Below, piece after piece: positions 32,256 through 42,249 of a stretch of DNA of 64,000 nt. The position numbers were made by a program, and so were the translations under genes. Source of the DNA: an uncultured Prevotellaceae bacterium (GTDB taxonomy: Bacteria > Bacteroidota > Bacteroidia > Bacteroidales > Bacteroidaceae); the NCBI GenBank assembly GCA_900316585.1, contig ONDM01000006.1:243578-307577 (forward strand), written 5' to 3'. Each line of letters starts with the position of its first letter. Within the stretch, counting starts at the first letter, position 1. The notes beneath the pieces were generated by a model. The model made no database searches. It worked only from the letters and a program-made list of their open reading frames with translations, and was not told where the DNA came from.

Positions 32256-33173
32256 TTAAATGTTACATGCTATCAAATAGTTTTTCATATTTCCCGCTTT
32301 CTCTATTTTCTTCCAATTCTTCCTACCTAGTGTGTTTTCCATGAAATCCCAAAACGTGCGAATCTTGTTCAGACGTTGGGGGTCTGTAGGAATGATTCGT
32401 TCATAGTGCTCCAGCATGCGTGAGTGGAGCAGTTTGATTTTTTGAAGAACTTCCACGTCTGTCAGCCTTTTCCCATTCTTATATTCCCAAGCCAAGGTAG
32501 GACGGGCTAGTAGTCCTCTTCCAATCATTACACCTTCCAAGTCGGAGAATTCAGTCTCTAAGGCTTGAATGTCTTCTACCGTAAGAATGTCACCATTATA
32601 AATGACTGGATGTATACAGTTTTCTTTGAATTCCCGGAATGCATCCTTATCGATGGCCCCTTTATATTGTTGCGCACCTACTCTAGGGTGAAGTGAGATA
32701 TGGGTAAGTGGAGCTTTATTCAAAATGGGTAATACATTTTTCCAGTCGTCTGCATTTTCGTATCCAAGTCTCATTTTTACGGAGAATGTCAATTCTGGAT
32801 GGTTTTGGACTACCTGCATCAGTTCTTCCACTTTCTCTGGATATGGCAAGATGCCACATCCTCTTCCGTGTTTGGACTGCAAAGGGAAGGGACATCCCAT
32901 GTTGATGTCGATGTGTTTATAACTAAAGCTGGAGATGGCTTCCACCAAAGTGCTCAGTTCCTTCCCGTCTTTGGCAATAGCTTGTGGCAAGACAGGCACA
33001 CCAACATTAAATTCGGGACGGATATCTCTCAAGTCCTTGGATCGCAGCTCCCCATGCTCCAAGCGTATAAAGGGAGTGCAGTACATGTCCACTCCACCAA
33101 TAATCTGGTGATGGAGTCTCCTGTAGATATCTTCTGTATAGCCTTGAAGTGGGGCAAAGTAGATTTTCAGCAT
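32256..33173 (-). CDS. tRNA-dihydrouridine synthase
   Basis: A 305-residue flavoenzyme that reduces uridine to dihydrouridine in tRNA. The start is set at MLKIYFAPLQGYTED; earlier codons would cross the promoter. The DUS barrel is recognisable from the FMN site (FAPLQGYTED), the catalytic Cys in DINMGCPFPLQSKHGRGCGI, KMRLGY, HPRVGAQQYKG, and YNGDILTVED plus GVMIGRGLLARP. Which uridine it modifies cannot be told. The gene is divergent from rmuC, with interlocked promoters. Confidence 0.9.
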   Translation of the reverse strand: MLKIYFAPLQGYTEDIYRRLHHQIIGGVDMYCTPFIRLEHGELRSKDLRDIRPEFNVGVPVLPQAIAKDGKELSTLVEAISSFSYKHIDINMGCPFPLQSKHGRGCGILPYPEKVEELMQVVQNHPELTFSVKMRLGYENADDWKNVLPILNKAPLTHISLHPRVGAQQYKGAIDKDAFREFKENCIHPVIYNGDILTVEDIQALETEFSDLEGVMIGRGLLARPTLAWEYKNGKRLTDVEVLQKIKLLHSRMLEHYERIIPTDPQRLNKIRTFWDFMENTLGRKNWKKIEKAGNMKNYLIACNI

Positions 33174-33186
33174 GCTTTGGAATTTA

Positions 33187-33217
33187 TTGCAAAGATAAGG
33201 ATTATTTTTTATCTTTG
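33187..33217 (+). promoter_or_regulatory. rmuC promoter, interlocked with the dus promoter
   Basis: Plus strand: TTG 33187-33189, 20-nt spacer, TATCTTTG 33210-33217. On the minus strand the dus -7 box TATCTTTG (complement of 33190-33197) lies inside this spacer, so the two polymerase sites overlap. Confidence 0.7.
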
Positions 33218-33234
33218 CGGAAAAATGGAAAAAG

Positions 33235-34626
33235 ATGGAGATAGCCTTATATATACTTCTTGGTTTGCTGGTAGGTAGTGTGCTCGCTTTTCTTATTCTC
33301 AGGGGGCAAGTGATGAACTTGAAAAAGGAGAAAAAAGAGTTGGAGCAGAGTAAGAACGAAACTGAGCAAATAAAATACAAACTTCAGACAGATGTAGAGG
33401 TGCTGAAGAAGGAGAAGGAATATGCAGCACTTCAAGTAGAGAGAGTAGAGTCTGCCTATAAAGAAAGATTGGAGCAGACTTCGCAGTCTTATCGGGAACA
33501 ATTGGAACAAATAGAGCGTTCTAATCGGGAACAGAGAGATCAGCTGGAGGAGACTTTCGAGAAACAGATAGAGCAACAGATTCAACTTTTGAAAGAACAG
33601 CTCAGTACCACTTCGGAGAAGATTTTGAAAGAACGTTCGGCTCAGTTGTCGGATACCAATCAGCAACAACTATCAGCTATTCTTAATCCGTTGAATGAAC
33701 ATATCAAGCAGATGAGGGAGGCTGTGGAGAAATCAGACAAGGAACATGCAGAAACCATGGTTCGTCTGGACGAGACCATAAAGACCAGTATTGAGCAGAG
33801 CAGGCAAGTGGGAGAAACGGCAGATAAATTGGCGTTGGCACTGACTGGAGAGAATAAGATTCAGGGCAACTTTGGTGAATTGCGGCTTCGACAACTTTTG
33901 GAAGGCATGGGACTTGAGCGAGGGCTTCAGTTTGAAGAGCAGCAGGCAATGAAGGATGAAAAAGGAAATGTAATTCAAGGTGAAGAAGGTAGCAAGGGAT
34001 TAATCCCAGATGTGGTACTGCATTTCCCAGAAAACAGGGATTTAATCATTGATTCAAAGGTATCTCTCACTGCATTTGAGGAATATTATAATGCAGAGGC
34101 AAAAAAACAGAAAGATGATGCTTTGAAAAAACATGTTGCTTCTGTTAAGGCCCATGTCAATGAATTGTCCAAGAAAGATTACAGCAAATATATCCTTGAG
34201 GGGCATAGGCAAATGGATTTTGTCATAATGTTCATGTTCAGCGACAATGCCCTTCAACTGGCACTGAATACAGATCCTTCACTGTGGAGGTGGGCCTATG
34301 AAAAGCATGTGGTTATTACGGGCAGTCAGAATCTGTTTCCTTTGTTGCGTGTGTTGGAGATGTCATGGAATCAGGTAAGACAAGTGGAGAATCTTCATGA
34401 GATTATGAAGACTGCCAATCTAGTTATAGATAGAGTTCAGCTTTTTTCAGAACGGTTTGAGGCTGTGGAAGATGCCTTGAAAAAGACACAAGATGCAGTG
34501 GATGGAGTCAAATCTGTTTGCTCAGACAAGGGGCAAAGTATAATAGTGGCTGCTAGCAATTTACTTAAATATGGGGCTCAAGAAAACCCTAAAAGGAAGA
34601 GATCTCTTCCAAAATCAGATAATTAG
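33235..34626 (+). CDS. rmuC: DNA recombination protein RmuC homologue
   Basis: A 463-residue protein: an N-terminal membrane anchor (residues ~3-20, ALYILLGLLVGSVLAFLIL), a long coiled coil (~25-205, rich in Lys/Glu/Gln), then the RmuC nuclease-like domain from ~210 with NKIQGNFGELRLRQLLEGMG, PDVVLHFPENRDLIIDSKVS and HVNELSKKDY. RmuC limits recombination at inverted repeats, and its nuclease activity is inferred from fold. Length and order are typical. Confidence 0.92.
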   Translation: MEIALYILLGLLVGSVLAFLILRGQVMNLKKEKKELEQSKNETEQIKYKLQTDVEVLKKEKEYAALQVERVESAYKERLEQTSQSYREQLEQIERSNREQRDQLEETFEKQIEQQIQLLKEQLSTTSEKILKERSAQLSDTNQQQLSAILNPLNEHIKQMREAVEKSDKEHAETMVRLDETIKTSIEQSRQVGETADKLALALTGENKIQGNFGELRLRQLLEGMGLERGLQFEEQQAMKDEKGNVIQGEEGSKGLIPDVVLHFPENRDLIIDSKVSLTAFEEYYNAEAKKQKDDALKKHVASVKAHVNELSKKDYSKYILEGHRQMDFVIMFMFSDNALQLALNTDPSLWRWAYEKHVVITGSQNLFPLLRVLEMSWNQVRQVENLHEIMKTANLVIDRVQLFSERFEAVEDALKKTQDAVDGVKSVCSDKGQSIIVAASNLLKYGAQENPKRKRSLPKSDN

Positions 34627-34703
34627 CTTAATTTCTGACCTTTTTATTTTGATGTTTTTTGAAAATCTTCTATTTTTACAAAAATTTACAATAATCTATT
34701 ACT

Positions 34704-36575
34704 ATGGAAGATAAATATGAGCAGAAGATTCAAGAAGCTGCAGAAGAAGTCTTTAACTCAATATCTAAATCTGTAACTCCTGAGGACCTGGAACGGGTAA
34801 AGAGTGCTTTTGAGCTTGCCAAAGAAGCTCATTCTAGCCAGAAGCGTAAATCAGGAGAGCCTTATATTCTTCATCCCATAGCAGTTGCAACCATTGTTGC
34901 CCGTGAAATGAAGTTGGATGCCAATACTGTCATTGCGGCATTTCTTCATGATGTAGTGGAGGACACAGACTACACCCTGGAAGACATTCAGGAAAGATAC
35001 GGTGATGATGTGGCCTTTCTTGTCGACACGGTTACCAAGGTAAAGCAAGAAAAGTATCAGGAAACGGAGCAGGTAGATAATTACAAGAAGTTGCTAGATT
35101 CCTTGGATTACGACATACGTGCCCTAATGATTAAAATTGCAGATCGTCTGCATAATATGCGCACGCTTTCAAGCATGAATACGAGGAAACAGATGAAGAT
35201 TGCTGGAGAGACAGATTATTTCTATGCTCCTTTGGCCAATCGCCTAGGCCTTTTTGACATAAAGACCGAACTGGAGAACCTGAGCTTCAAGTTCCGGTGT
35301 CCATTTGAGTATCCTGACATTGCCAATGCCTTGGAGGAATACAAGGAAGAGAACAGCCCTCGTCTGAGCCGTTTTATAGGTGAGATAATGGAATTGCTCC
35401 GTGCTGAAGGTATATATGCCAATGCAGAGGTATATTACCGTGCTCCATATAGTATTTACCGGAAGATGAAGGTTGCAGACTGTGATTTCAAACATGTTCA
35501 GAATAAGTACTATATTCGTGTCACCTTTTCCAATCCGAAAGAAGATTTAACTGACAAGCAGACTTGCCTGCTTATCTATTCTATGTTGACGGACCGATAT
35601 AAAGAGAAGCCTCAGTATTTTACGAACCAGATAGATTTTGCGCAGGAAAATACTTATCAGTGTATACGTGTGATGCTTTTGTCTGAGGCTGGAATTTGGG
35701 AAGATGTTCAAATCAGTTCTCGTCGTATGGTTGAAAGTTCACGATTAGGATGCCTTGCCTCCAGAACTGAAAATAACGTATCTGCCTGGATAACCCGCTT
35801 CAAGAAAGTATTAAAGGATATAGCATTCCAGAATGCAAATGAGAATTTTATCGAAAGTGTCAAAACTTCTCTGTACTATGATAACATTATAGTTTTTACA
35901 CCTAGAGGACTCTCCATTTCCCTTCCAAATGGTGCCACAGCGATAGATTTTGCCTTTGAACAGGGAAACAAGATTGGCTTACATGCGAAGTATGCCCGAA
36001 TCAATGGGAAGTTGAGTCCTATTAAGACCATTCTTCATCAGGGAGATTGTGTGGAGATAGGAGTGGATGTGAAAAACAACCCTAAACCAGATTGGATAGA
36101 TCATTGCTGTACCTATAAGGCAAAGAATGCATTAATGAAACTAATACAGGAAGAGCAAAAGAAGGGAGTGAGGCGTTGTCCTATCTGTCAACCTCTTCCT
36201 GGAGGGGAAACCATTGGTTATAGAGATGAATATGGAATATTGAATATTCACCGTAGGAGTTGTCAGGAAGTTATCCGATTGGCTACAAAAAACGGAGATG
36301 CTATAGAGGATGTAGATTTCCCTATCAATCCTAATTTGAGTTATCCTGTTACTTTACACATCAAGGCAATAGACCGATATCATCTATTGATAGACTTGAT
36401 TGATTATATCACAAACAAACTTCACCTTACAATCGATTCATTATCTACCTCCACTGCTGATGATATTGTAGATTTGGAAATCAGGTTTTTTGTCACTTGT
36501 GTCAAAGATTTGCTATCCACAGAAGAAATGCTTTATAGTATAGAAGGAGTGGATGAAATCCGTCAGATTTTTTAA
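34704..36575 (+). CDS. RelA/SpoT homologue with intact hydrolase and degenerate synthetase domain
   Basis: A 623-residue stringent-response protein, shorter than standard Rel/SpoT (about 730-750). The HD hydrolase domain is complete: H57, the HD pair at 82-83 (FLHDVVEDTDY), and D147 in ADRLHNMRT. The synthetase domain keeps only APYSIYRKM. Where active enzymes have GYQSLHT this protein has NTYQCIRV (~316-323), and EIQIRT is replaced by DVQISS (~335-340). TGS (~394-450), zinc-finger-like (RRCPICQPLPGG... HRRSC) and ACT-like C-terminal domains follow. Probably a ppGpp hydrolase only; Bacteroidales usually have a second, full-length Rel. Confidence 0.9.
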   Translation: MEDKYEQKIQEAAEEVFNSISKSVTPEDLERVKSAFELAKEAHSSQKRKSGEPYILHPIAVATIVAREMKLDANTVIAAFLHDVVEDTDYTLEDIQERYGDDVAFLVDTVTKVKQEKYQETEQVDNYKKLLDSLDYDIRALMIKIADRLHNMRTLSSMNTRKQMKIAGETDYFYAPLANRLGLFDIKTELENLSFKFRCPFEYPDIANALEEYKEENSPRLSRFIGEIMELLRAEGIYANAEVYYRAPYSIYRKMKVADCDFKHVQNKYYIRVTFSNPKEDLTDKQTCLLIYSMLTDRYKEKPQYFTNQIDFAQENTYQCIRVMLLSEAGIWEDVQISSRRMVESSRLGCLASRTENNVSAWITRFKKVLKDIAFQNANENFIESVKTSLYYDNIIVFTPRGLSISLPNGATAIDFAFEQGNKIGLHAKYARINGKLSPIKTILHQGDCVEIGVDVKNNPKPDWIDHCCTYKAKNALMKLIQEEQKKGVRRCPICQPLPGGETIGYRDEYGILNIHRRSCQEVIRLATKNGDAIEDVDFPINPNLSYPVTLHIKAIDRYHLLIDLIDYITNKLHLTIDSLSTSTADDIVDLEIRFFVTCVKDLLSTEEMLYSIEGVDEIRQIF

Positions 36576-36591
36576 GTGAGCAATAAGATGA

Positions 36592-36627
36592 AAAATCCCG
36601 CTGAGATATCTGTCTCGGCGGGATTTT
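36592..36627. terminator. Bidirectional terminator
   Basis: Stem AAAATCCCGC-TGAGA / TCTCG-GCGGGATTTT, flanked by A and T runs, between the convergent RelA/SpoT-like and acid phosphatase genes. Confidence 0.85.
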
Positions 36628-36641
36628 CTTATTTATCATTT

Positions 36642-37364
36642 TTATTTTTTCAGATTCTTTTTGTATTCCTTGACTGCTTTCTTCAACATGCTTTGGAATT
36701 CTGGCTCTGAACAAAGACGGGCAAATGTGATACTTCCAATCACACGACCTGCATCGACGTCACTTTGATAGTGGAAACCAACGATTACACGGCTCTGTCC
36801 GAGTTCATATGCCACTTTCATAATTTCTTCAGTATGTGCAGGATCAAGGACGGTAAGGATCATGCCAACAAGCCAAGAAGCATGTGTGTGCCCTGATGGG
36901 TAGCTGGTAAAATCTGTAGGAGACTCATGGCTTGGGACTCCACTTGGTTCCTTGTACTGTTGATAGGGCCGAACTCGTTTGAAGTAAGCTTTGGAACTTG
37001 CACCAGCCTGCTGTTCTGTGCGATGTGCCCTAGCCAGCAAACGGTAAAGATTAGGATGCGTTTCAGGTGTGAGATTACCTTCCATGGCAGGGCTAAAGCG
37101 TTTCATGAAGTAACCGGCATAGATGCCAGCATCTTCTACAGCCTGTTTCCCGCGTTCAGTGTCACGGATGGATTTTCCCCACTGGTATTGTGCCCAGTCG
37201 TCGAAGAAACGTGGATCTGTTAGAGCAGGAGGGGCAGGCAATACATTTTCAATGTGTGGAGCTTCCTCAATGGTGAAGAAAGGGTCATAGTCTACTTTCG
37301 TCACATCTTGTTGTGCAAAGACTGCGATTGGCAGCCATGTTGCAAGTATCAGTATTTTCTTCAT
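36642..37364 (-). CDS. PAP2-type class A acid phosphatase
   Basis: A 240-residue periplasmic phosphatase (signal peptide MKKILILATWLPIAVFA). The three PAP2 motifs are present: KAYFKRVRPY (KxxxxxxRP), SYPSGHTHAS (PSGH with the catalytic His) and SRVIVGFHYQSDVDAGR (SRxxxxxHxxxD). This set is typical of PhoN-like non-specific acid phosphatases. It begins 8 nt after the GH2 stop codon, so the two are probably co-transcribed, perhaps acting on a phosphorylated glycoside. Confidence 0.9.
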   Translation of the reverse strand: MKKILILATWLPIAVFAQQDVTKVDYDPFFTIEEAPHIENVLPAPPALTDPRFFDDWAQYQWGKSIRDTERGKQAVEDAGIYAGYFMKRFSPAMEGNLTPETHPNLYRLLARAHRTEQQAGASSKAYFKRVRPYQQYKEPSGVPSHESPTDFTSYPSGHTHASWLVGMILTVLDPAHTEEIMKVAYELGQSRVIVGFHYQSDVDAGRVIGSITFARLCSEPEFQSMLKKAVKEYKKNLKK

Positions 37365-37372
37365 ACGTCCAG

Positions 37373-39793
37373 TTATTTTGTTGTCAATGAAAGTGTTCCA
37401 TCTTTTAATCCATCAGAAGTGCATGTCACTGAGATTTCACCACCCTCATGGGTGCTCTGAATGAGAACCTGTGCCAGGCCATTAAAGCTTGGGACAGTGT
37501 AATCTTGGCAGTTCAAGTCATTTGGATTTTGCTGCTCCTTATACGCTGGATCTCCATTCCCTACACCTAAAATACGTGCATTTCCGCTTACCTTGATACG
37601 AACATTTTGGCAAGCTGTAGGGATGGTATTTCCCTTTTTGTCTTGAAGTTTGATGGCAATGACTGCAACATCTTGATTATCTGCTTTCAGCTGAGTCTTG
37701 TTTGCCTCAAGTACAATCTGAGTAGGAGTGTAGTTTGTGGTGAGAATCACCTCTTTTACTTTTTTCCCGTTCTTATATCCAATAGCTTTAACTGTTCCAG
37801 GTTTATAAATGGCTTTCCAGCTGAGATGCCCATTCTTTGGCATGGTTTTCTTCCCTAATTTCTTACCATTGACGATGAGCTCAACTTCATCGCAGTTGCT
37901 GTAAGCCCAGACATCTACCTCTTCACCTTCGTGTCCTTTTAAGTTCCAGTGAGGAAGGATGTGAAGAATGGTTTCGTCAGTCCACCATGATTTAAGATAA
38001 TATGCCTCGTCTTTCTCGAAGCCACAATAGTCCAGGATTCCGAATTCAGAATCAACTGCAGGATATTTCAATGGATTTGGTTCACCCTTGTAATCGAAGC
38101 CAGTCCAGTAGAACAGACCGCTCAGCCAGTCACGTTCTACATAGAATTTCCATCCCCTTTCTATCTTGTTCAGATAAGTAGTGTCTGTACGATTGATGGA
38201 GGCCATGTGACCAGCATTCTCATCAGTATAGTAGATGCCACGTGTTCCACAACCGGTAGTTTCCTCAGAGCCATAAGCCATGCGTTGTGGAAAACGTTGG
38301 TGCTCACCCTCTATATCGTTCTGAACAATATAATTATAGCCAGCTACATCCACAGGACGTGTAATGCGGTCTCCACTAGAAGTGGCAACTGTAGATGGGC
38401 GGGTTGGATCCATTAGATGAACAAAATCGGTCATGGTGTGGGCTATCCTTTCTCCATATTCAGTCCATTCAATACCCCATTCCTCATTACCAATACTCCA
38501 CAAAATGACAGATGGGTGGTTACGGTCTCGTTCAATCATATTCTGCAGTTCATCCTTGTGGTATTGATTAATTCCGACAAGTCTGTTTTCGTCTATGACC
38601 AGAATACCTTCTCTGTCGCATATGTCCAACATGGCTGGTGACATAGGGTTATGTGATGAGCGATAGGCATTTACACCCATGCTTTTCAGTCTTTCTATTC
38701 TGTATTCCATGACAGCTACAGGAATGGCAGCTCCTACACCGGCTTCATCCTGATGCATGTTCACACCCTTTAGTTTAAACTGCTTTCCGTTCAGCAAAAG
38801 ACCTTTGTCTACAGTAAATTTGGCTTCACGAATACCAGTCTTCGTGTCATAGGTATCTACAACCTTACCATTTTGTTTGATTTCAGTCCTTAGGGTATAG
38901 AGATATGGGTCTTCTGTGCTCCAAAGATGTACGTTATTTAGAATTCCGTCTTGCTTTGTGCAGACAGTTTCCATAGCTTTGATGGAAATATTGGAATCTG
39001 TCAGCGAAAGCACTTTGTTCCCCTCTGCGTCTAGCAAGGTTTGTGAAACAGTACATTCAGCAAGATTATGTGTGTTGTTTTCAACTTTAGTCTCAACAGT
39101 CAAATTGGCTTGTGTATAGTTGTTCTGCAGCGTACTGTAGACAAAAGTACCGAACTCTTTTACATGTACAGGGGCTGTGCGTACGAACCATACATCTCTG
39201 TAGATGCCAGCTCCTTCATAGAACCATCCTTCTTCTAAAGTAGCATCGGCACGGACTGTGACCAGATTGTTACCTTCGAAGTTCAGATAGTCAGTCAGGT
39301 CATAGATTTGTGTGGCATAACCACTTGGTTCATTCCCCATGAAAAATCCATTAATCCATACAATCGCATTACGGAAAATACCATCGAATCGTAGATAGTA
39401 ATGAAATCCTTTGTCTTCAGGTGTCAGATTAAACTCTTTTCTGTACCATCCTACGCTTGTTTCTGGATACTTGAATCCTACGGTATGATAACCATGGCTA
39501 TGGCTACCTTCGGCTGCGTAAGGGAGGAAAGTAGCCCAGTCATGAGGAAGCTTTATTTCTTGCCAGTCTTTATCATCGAATTTCAAGGCATAAGGTCCCT
39601 CATTATGGATAGATGCAGCTTTTGTCAGGTAATTGAAGTATTCAGTACCGCTTCCAAAATCCTTGGCAGGGCTTGAAGCATCTCCAAAATGGAATTTCCA
39701 TCCTTCATTGAACAGTTTCACCTCACGTTGGTTTTGTGCTGAGGCTGTTAGAAAGATTACACAAAAGAGAAGTAGGGTAGTGATTTTTTTCAT
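37373..39793 (-). CDS. GH2-family glycoside hydrolase (beta-galactosidase type)
   Basis: An 806-residue exported enzyme (start at MKKITTLLLFCVIFLTASA). Domain order: GH2 sugar-binding jelly roll (~30-190), Ig-like domain, TIM barrel with the acid/base Glu in ILWSIGNEEWGIEWTE and nucleophile region YGSEETTGCGTRGIYY, then DUF4982-like and Big_2-like C-terminal domains. Family GH2 includes beta-galactosidase, beta-mannosidase and beta-glucuronidase; the pattern is closest to beta-galactosidase. It could remove galactose side chains, but its position before the AraC gene does not prove a link to the mannan locus. Confidence 0.88.
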   Translation of the reverse strand: MKKITTLLLFCVIFLTASAQNQREVKLFNEGWKFHFGDASSPAKDFGSGTEYFNYLTKAASIHNEGPYALKFDDKDWQEIKLPHDWATFLPYAAEGSHSHGYHTVGFKYPETSVGWYRKEFNLTPEDKGFHYYLRFDGIFRNAIVWINGFFMGNEPSGYATQIYDLTDYLNFEGNNLVTVRADATLEEGWFYEGAGIYRDVWFVRTAPVHVKEFGTFVYSTLQNNYTQANLTVETKVENNTHNLAECTVSQTLLDAEGNKVLSLTDSNISIKAMETVCTKQDGILNNVHLWSTEDPYLYTLRTEIKQNGKVVDTYDTKTGIREAKFTVDKGLLLNGKQFKLKGVNMHQDEAGVGAAIPVAVMEYRIERLKSMGVNAYRSSHNPMSPAMLDICDREGILVIDENRLVGINQYHKDELQNMIERDRNHPSVILWSIGNEEWGIEWTEYGERIAHTMTDFVHLMDPTRPSTVATSSGDRITRPVDVAGYNYIVQNDIEGEHQRFPQRMAYGSEETTGCGTRGIYYTDENAGHMASINRTDTTYLNKIERGWKFYVERDWLSGLFYWTGFDYKGEPNPLKYPAVDSEFGILDYCGFEKDEAYYLKSWWTDETILHILPHWNLKGHEGEEVDVWAYSNCDEVELIVNGKKLGKKTMPKNGHLSWKAIYKPGTVKAIGYKNGKKVKEVILTTNYTPTQIVLEANKTQLKADNQDVAVIAIKLQDKKGNTIPTACQNVRIKVSGNARILGVGNGDPAYKEQQNPNDLNCQDYTVPSFNGLAQVLIQSTHEGGEISVTCTSDGLKDGTLSLTTK

Positions 39794-40002
39794 GAGTATT
39801 ATTATTTTTATTTCCATGCAAAAATACAAAAAGAACCATTGACTTACAAAGTTTCACTGTCATTATTTAAACTATTACGTGAATGAGTTAAAATTGTATT
39901 ATAAAGTAGAATTCGTCATCAAAAGTGATACAATTTTGACCTATTATTCAAATAATGATATTTTTAATAGGTGAAAATGATATTACTTTTTCATTTTTTC
40001 TC

Positions 40003-40010
40003 TATTTTTG
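40003..40010 (+). promoter_or_regulatory. -7 box of the AraC-mannanase operon
   Basis: TATTTTTG, 20 nt ahead of the AraC ATG at 40031; no obvious -33 element. The ~230-nt region to the GH2 start is A/T-rich and otherwise featureless. Confidence 0.4.
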
Positions 40011-40030
40011 TGATATAAACCTTTGTGCCT

Positions 40031-40933
40031 ATGTCAACAGCCAAATCTGAAAACACGACTAGCGTGATTAAAGAGATTACTCCTCTTTCTGAGGGAGACT
40101 GCTTTTATATAGCTGATCGTCATAAAAAAGAGTTCACTTATCCTATTCACAAGCATGTGGAGTGTGAATTGGAGTTCCTCTCCAATGCAGCAGGTGCCAA
40201 TAGAGTAGTAGGTGACAGTTCTGAATTCATTGGTAATCTTGATTTGATATTGATTACAGGTAAAGATCTGGAGCATGGCATTCTTCAGGGTGAGTGTAAA
40301 TCTGAAGATATCCGTGAGATAACAATTCAGTTCAATTGGGATTTTACTGATGGAACTTTTTTTGCCCGTAATCAGTTTAACAGTATCAGGAAAATGATGA
40401 TTCAGGCAGAAAAAGGAATTGTATTCCCACAAGAGACTATTCTCAAAGTTTACAATCAGTTAGATTCTCTGTCGTCAGATAATACAGGGTTTTACTCTGT
40501 CCTGAAATTGCTTACAATATTGCATGAGCTTTCCATTTCTCCTGATATCCGAACCTTGTCTAGTTCCTCTTTTGCACGTACGGGTACAAATACGGAAAGT
40601 CGTAGAGTGAACAAGGTGCAGAATTATATTAATGAGAACTATAAGAATGAAATTCATTTGAATGATATGGCTGATTTGGTGAATATGTCACCAGCATCTT
40701 TCAGTCGTTTCTTCAAGCTTCGTACAGGGCGTTCATTGACCGATTATATTACGGATATCCGTATAGGACATGCTACAAGAATGTTGGTAGATACGACGAC
40801 TACTATTGCAGAAATCGGTTATAGTTGTGGCTTTAATAATCTGTCGAATTTCAACCGTATTTTCAAGAAGAAGAAAGGATGTTCCCCTAAAGAATTCCGT
40901 GAACAATATCGAAAAAAGAAATTGGTTATATAG
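40031..40933 (+). CDS. AraC-family regulator, probable mannan-locus regulator
   Basis: A 300-residue regulator: a cupin sensor domain (FTYPIHKHVECELEFLSNAAG) and a C-terminal AraC HTH (HLNDMADLVNMSPASFSRFFK, then IAEIGYSCGFNNLSNFNRIFKKKKG). The frame also has an ATG two codons earlier (40025). It lies 5 nt upstream of the GH5_7 mannanase on the same strand, so both are on one transcript. Many mannan loci in Bacteroides use hybrid two-component regulators, so an AraC protein here is an alternative arrangement. Confidence 0.85.
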   Translation: MSTAKSENTTSVIKEITPLSEGDCFYIADRHKKEFTYPIHKHVECELEFLSNAAGANRVVGDSSEFIGNLDLILITGKDLEHGILQGECKSEDIREITIQFNWDFTDGTFFARNQFNSIRKMMIQAEKGIVFPQETILKVYNQLDSLSSDNTGFYSVLKLLTILHELSISPDIRTLSSSSFARTGTNTESRRVNKVQNYINENYKNEIHLNDMADLVNMSPASFSRFFKLRTGRSLTDYITDIRIGHATRMLVDTTTTIAEIGYSCGFNNLSNFNRIFKKKKGCSPKEFREQYRKKKLVI

Positions 40934-40938
40934 TTGTT

Positions 40939-42249
40939 ATGAAAAAAGTATTCTTATTCTTGCCACTTGCATTCCTGATGATTGCTTGTGGGCAGCAAGC
41001 TACAAACAGCAAGATGTCTGAAACGAATCCTTATGTCCGTGTGGAGAACGGACAGTTCATGCGAGGTGATTCTTCCTATTATTATGTGGGTACAAACTTC
41101 TGGTATGGAGCCATTTTGGCTTCGGAGGGTCAAGGAGGAGATCGTGAGCGGCTTTCCCGTGAATTGGATGAATTGCAGAAAGTAGGAATCAATAATCTTC
41201 GTATTTTGGTAGGTGCTCAGGGTAGTGATGATGAACCGGCACGCGTTCGTCCTGCACTTCAGCCTGAAGCGGGTGTATACAATGACACCATTCTTGCAGG
41301 TTTGGATTATTTGATGATGGAACTTGGAAAACGAAACATGTTGGCAGTTCTCTATCTTAACAACAGTTGGGAGTGGAGTGGAGGTTATTCCATTTACTTG
41401 CAATGGGCAGGAATGGGAAAGGCACCTGTCTTGTTCTCTGATGGATGGGATAAGTTCCAGCCTTATGTAAAAGAGTTTACTAGAAATGACTCTGCACAGG
41501 CTTTGTTTGCCAAGCATGTTGATTTTATTGTCAATCGCACAAATAGGTATACTGGTGTCAAATATACAGAAGACCCAGCTCTTATGTCATGGCAGATTGG
41601 CAATGAGCCACGCGCTTTTGACCAAGATACAAAGCAACCTTTTGCTGCATGGCTTGCCAAGGTTTCCAAGCAGATTAAGTCTTTGGACAAGAACCATATG
41701 GTTTCAATAGGTAGTGAAGGTATCTGGGGGTGTGAAAATGACAGTGCCCTTTGTGCTCAGATTCATGCAGATGAGAATGTGGATTATATCACCTGTCACT
41801 TGTGGCCTTATAACTGGAGTTGGGCCCATAAAGAAACCTTAAAGGAAGACGTGCAGGTATCTTGTGAGAATACAAAAGCATATATAGCTAAGCATACAGC
41901 TATGGGAAAGGCTATGAACAAGCCTGTAGTCCTAGAGGAATTTGGATACCCTCGTGACAATTTTGCCTTTGAACCAGGTAGTCCTACAGAGGCTCGTGAT
42001 GCATTCTACAAATATGTTTTCAATCTGATTGTAGAAGACAGTCAGAACGGTGGGCCTTTCGCAGGATGCAATTTTTGGGCATGGGGTGGCTTGGCAGAAC
42101 CAAGTAAGGAGCATGCTCCATATTGGCAGCCTTGGGATCAGTTTACAGGTGATCCTACACAAGAAGAGCAAGGTTTGAATTCTGTATTTGTAAAAGATCA
42201 GAGTACCTTGAAAATAATACAAGATGCAGTCCGGAAATTTGGACATTGA
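40939..42249 (+). CDS. GH5_7 endo-beta-1,4-mannanase, lipoprotein
   Basis: A 436-residue enzyme with a lipoprotein signal (MKKVFLFLPLAFLMIACGQQ). The GH5 barrel is of the mannanase subfamily 7 type: VGTNFWYGAIL, LRILVGAQGSD, the acid/base E223 in WQIGNEPRAF and the nucleophile E334 in VLEEFGYPRD, plus HLWPYNW with conserved His/Trp. It cleaves beta-mannan backbones, probably at the outer-membrane surface. It ends at 42249 with no gap to the convergent PD40 lipoprotein (TGA immediately followed by the complement of TAA). Confidence 0.92.
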   Translation: MKKVFLFLPLAFLMIACGQQATNSKMSETNPYVRVENGQFMRGDSSYYYVGTNFWYGAILASEGQGGDRERLSRELDELQKVGINNLRILVGAQGSDDEPARVRPALQPEAGVYNDTILAGLDYLMMELGKRNMLAVLYLNNSWEWSGGYSIYLQWAGMGKAPVLFSDGWDKFQPYVKEFTRNDSAQALFAKHVDFIVNRTNRYTGVKYTEDPALMSWQIGNEPRAFDQDTKQPFAAWLAKVSKQIKSLDKNHMVSIGSEGIWGCENDSALCAQIHADENVDYITCHLWPYNWSWAHKETLKEDVQVSCENTKAYIAKHTAMGKAMNKPVVLEEFGYPRDNFAFEPGSPTEARDAFYKYVFNLIVEDSQNGGPFAGCNFWAWGGLAEPSKEHAPYWQPWDQFTGDPTQEEQGLNSVFVKDQSTLKIIQDAVRKFGH

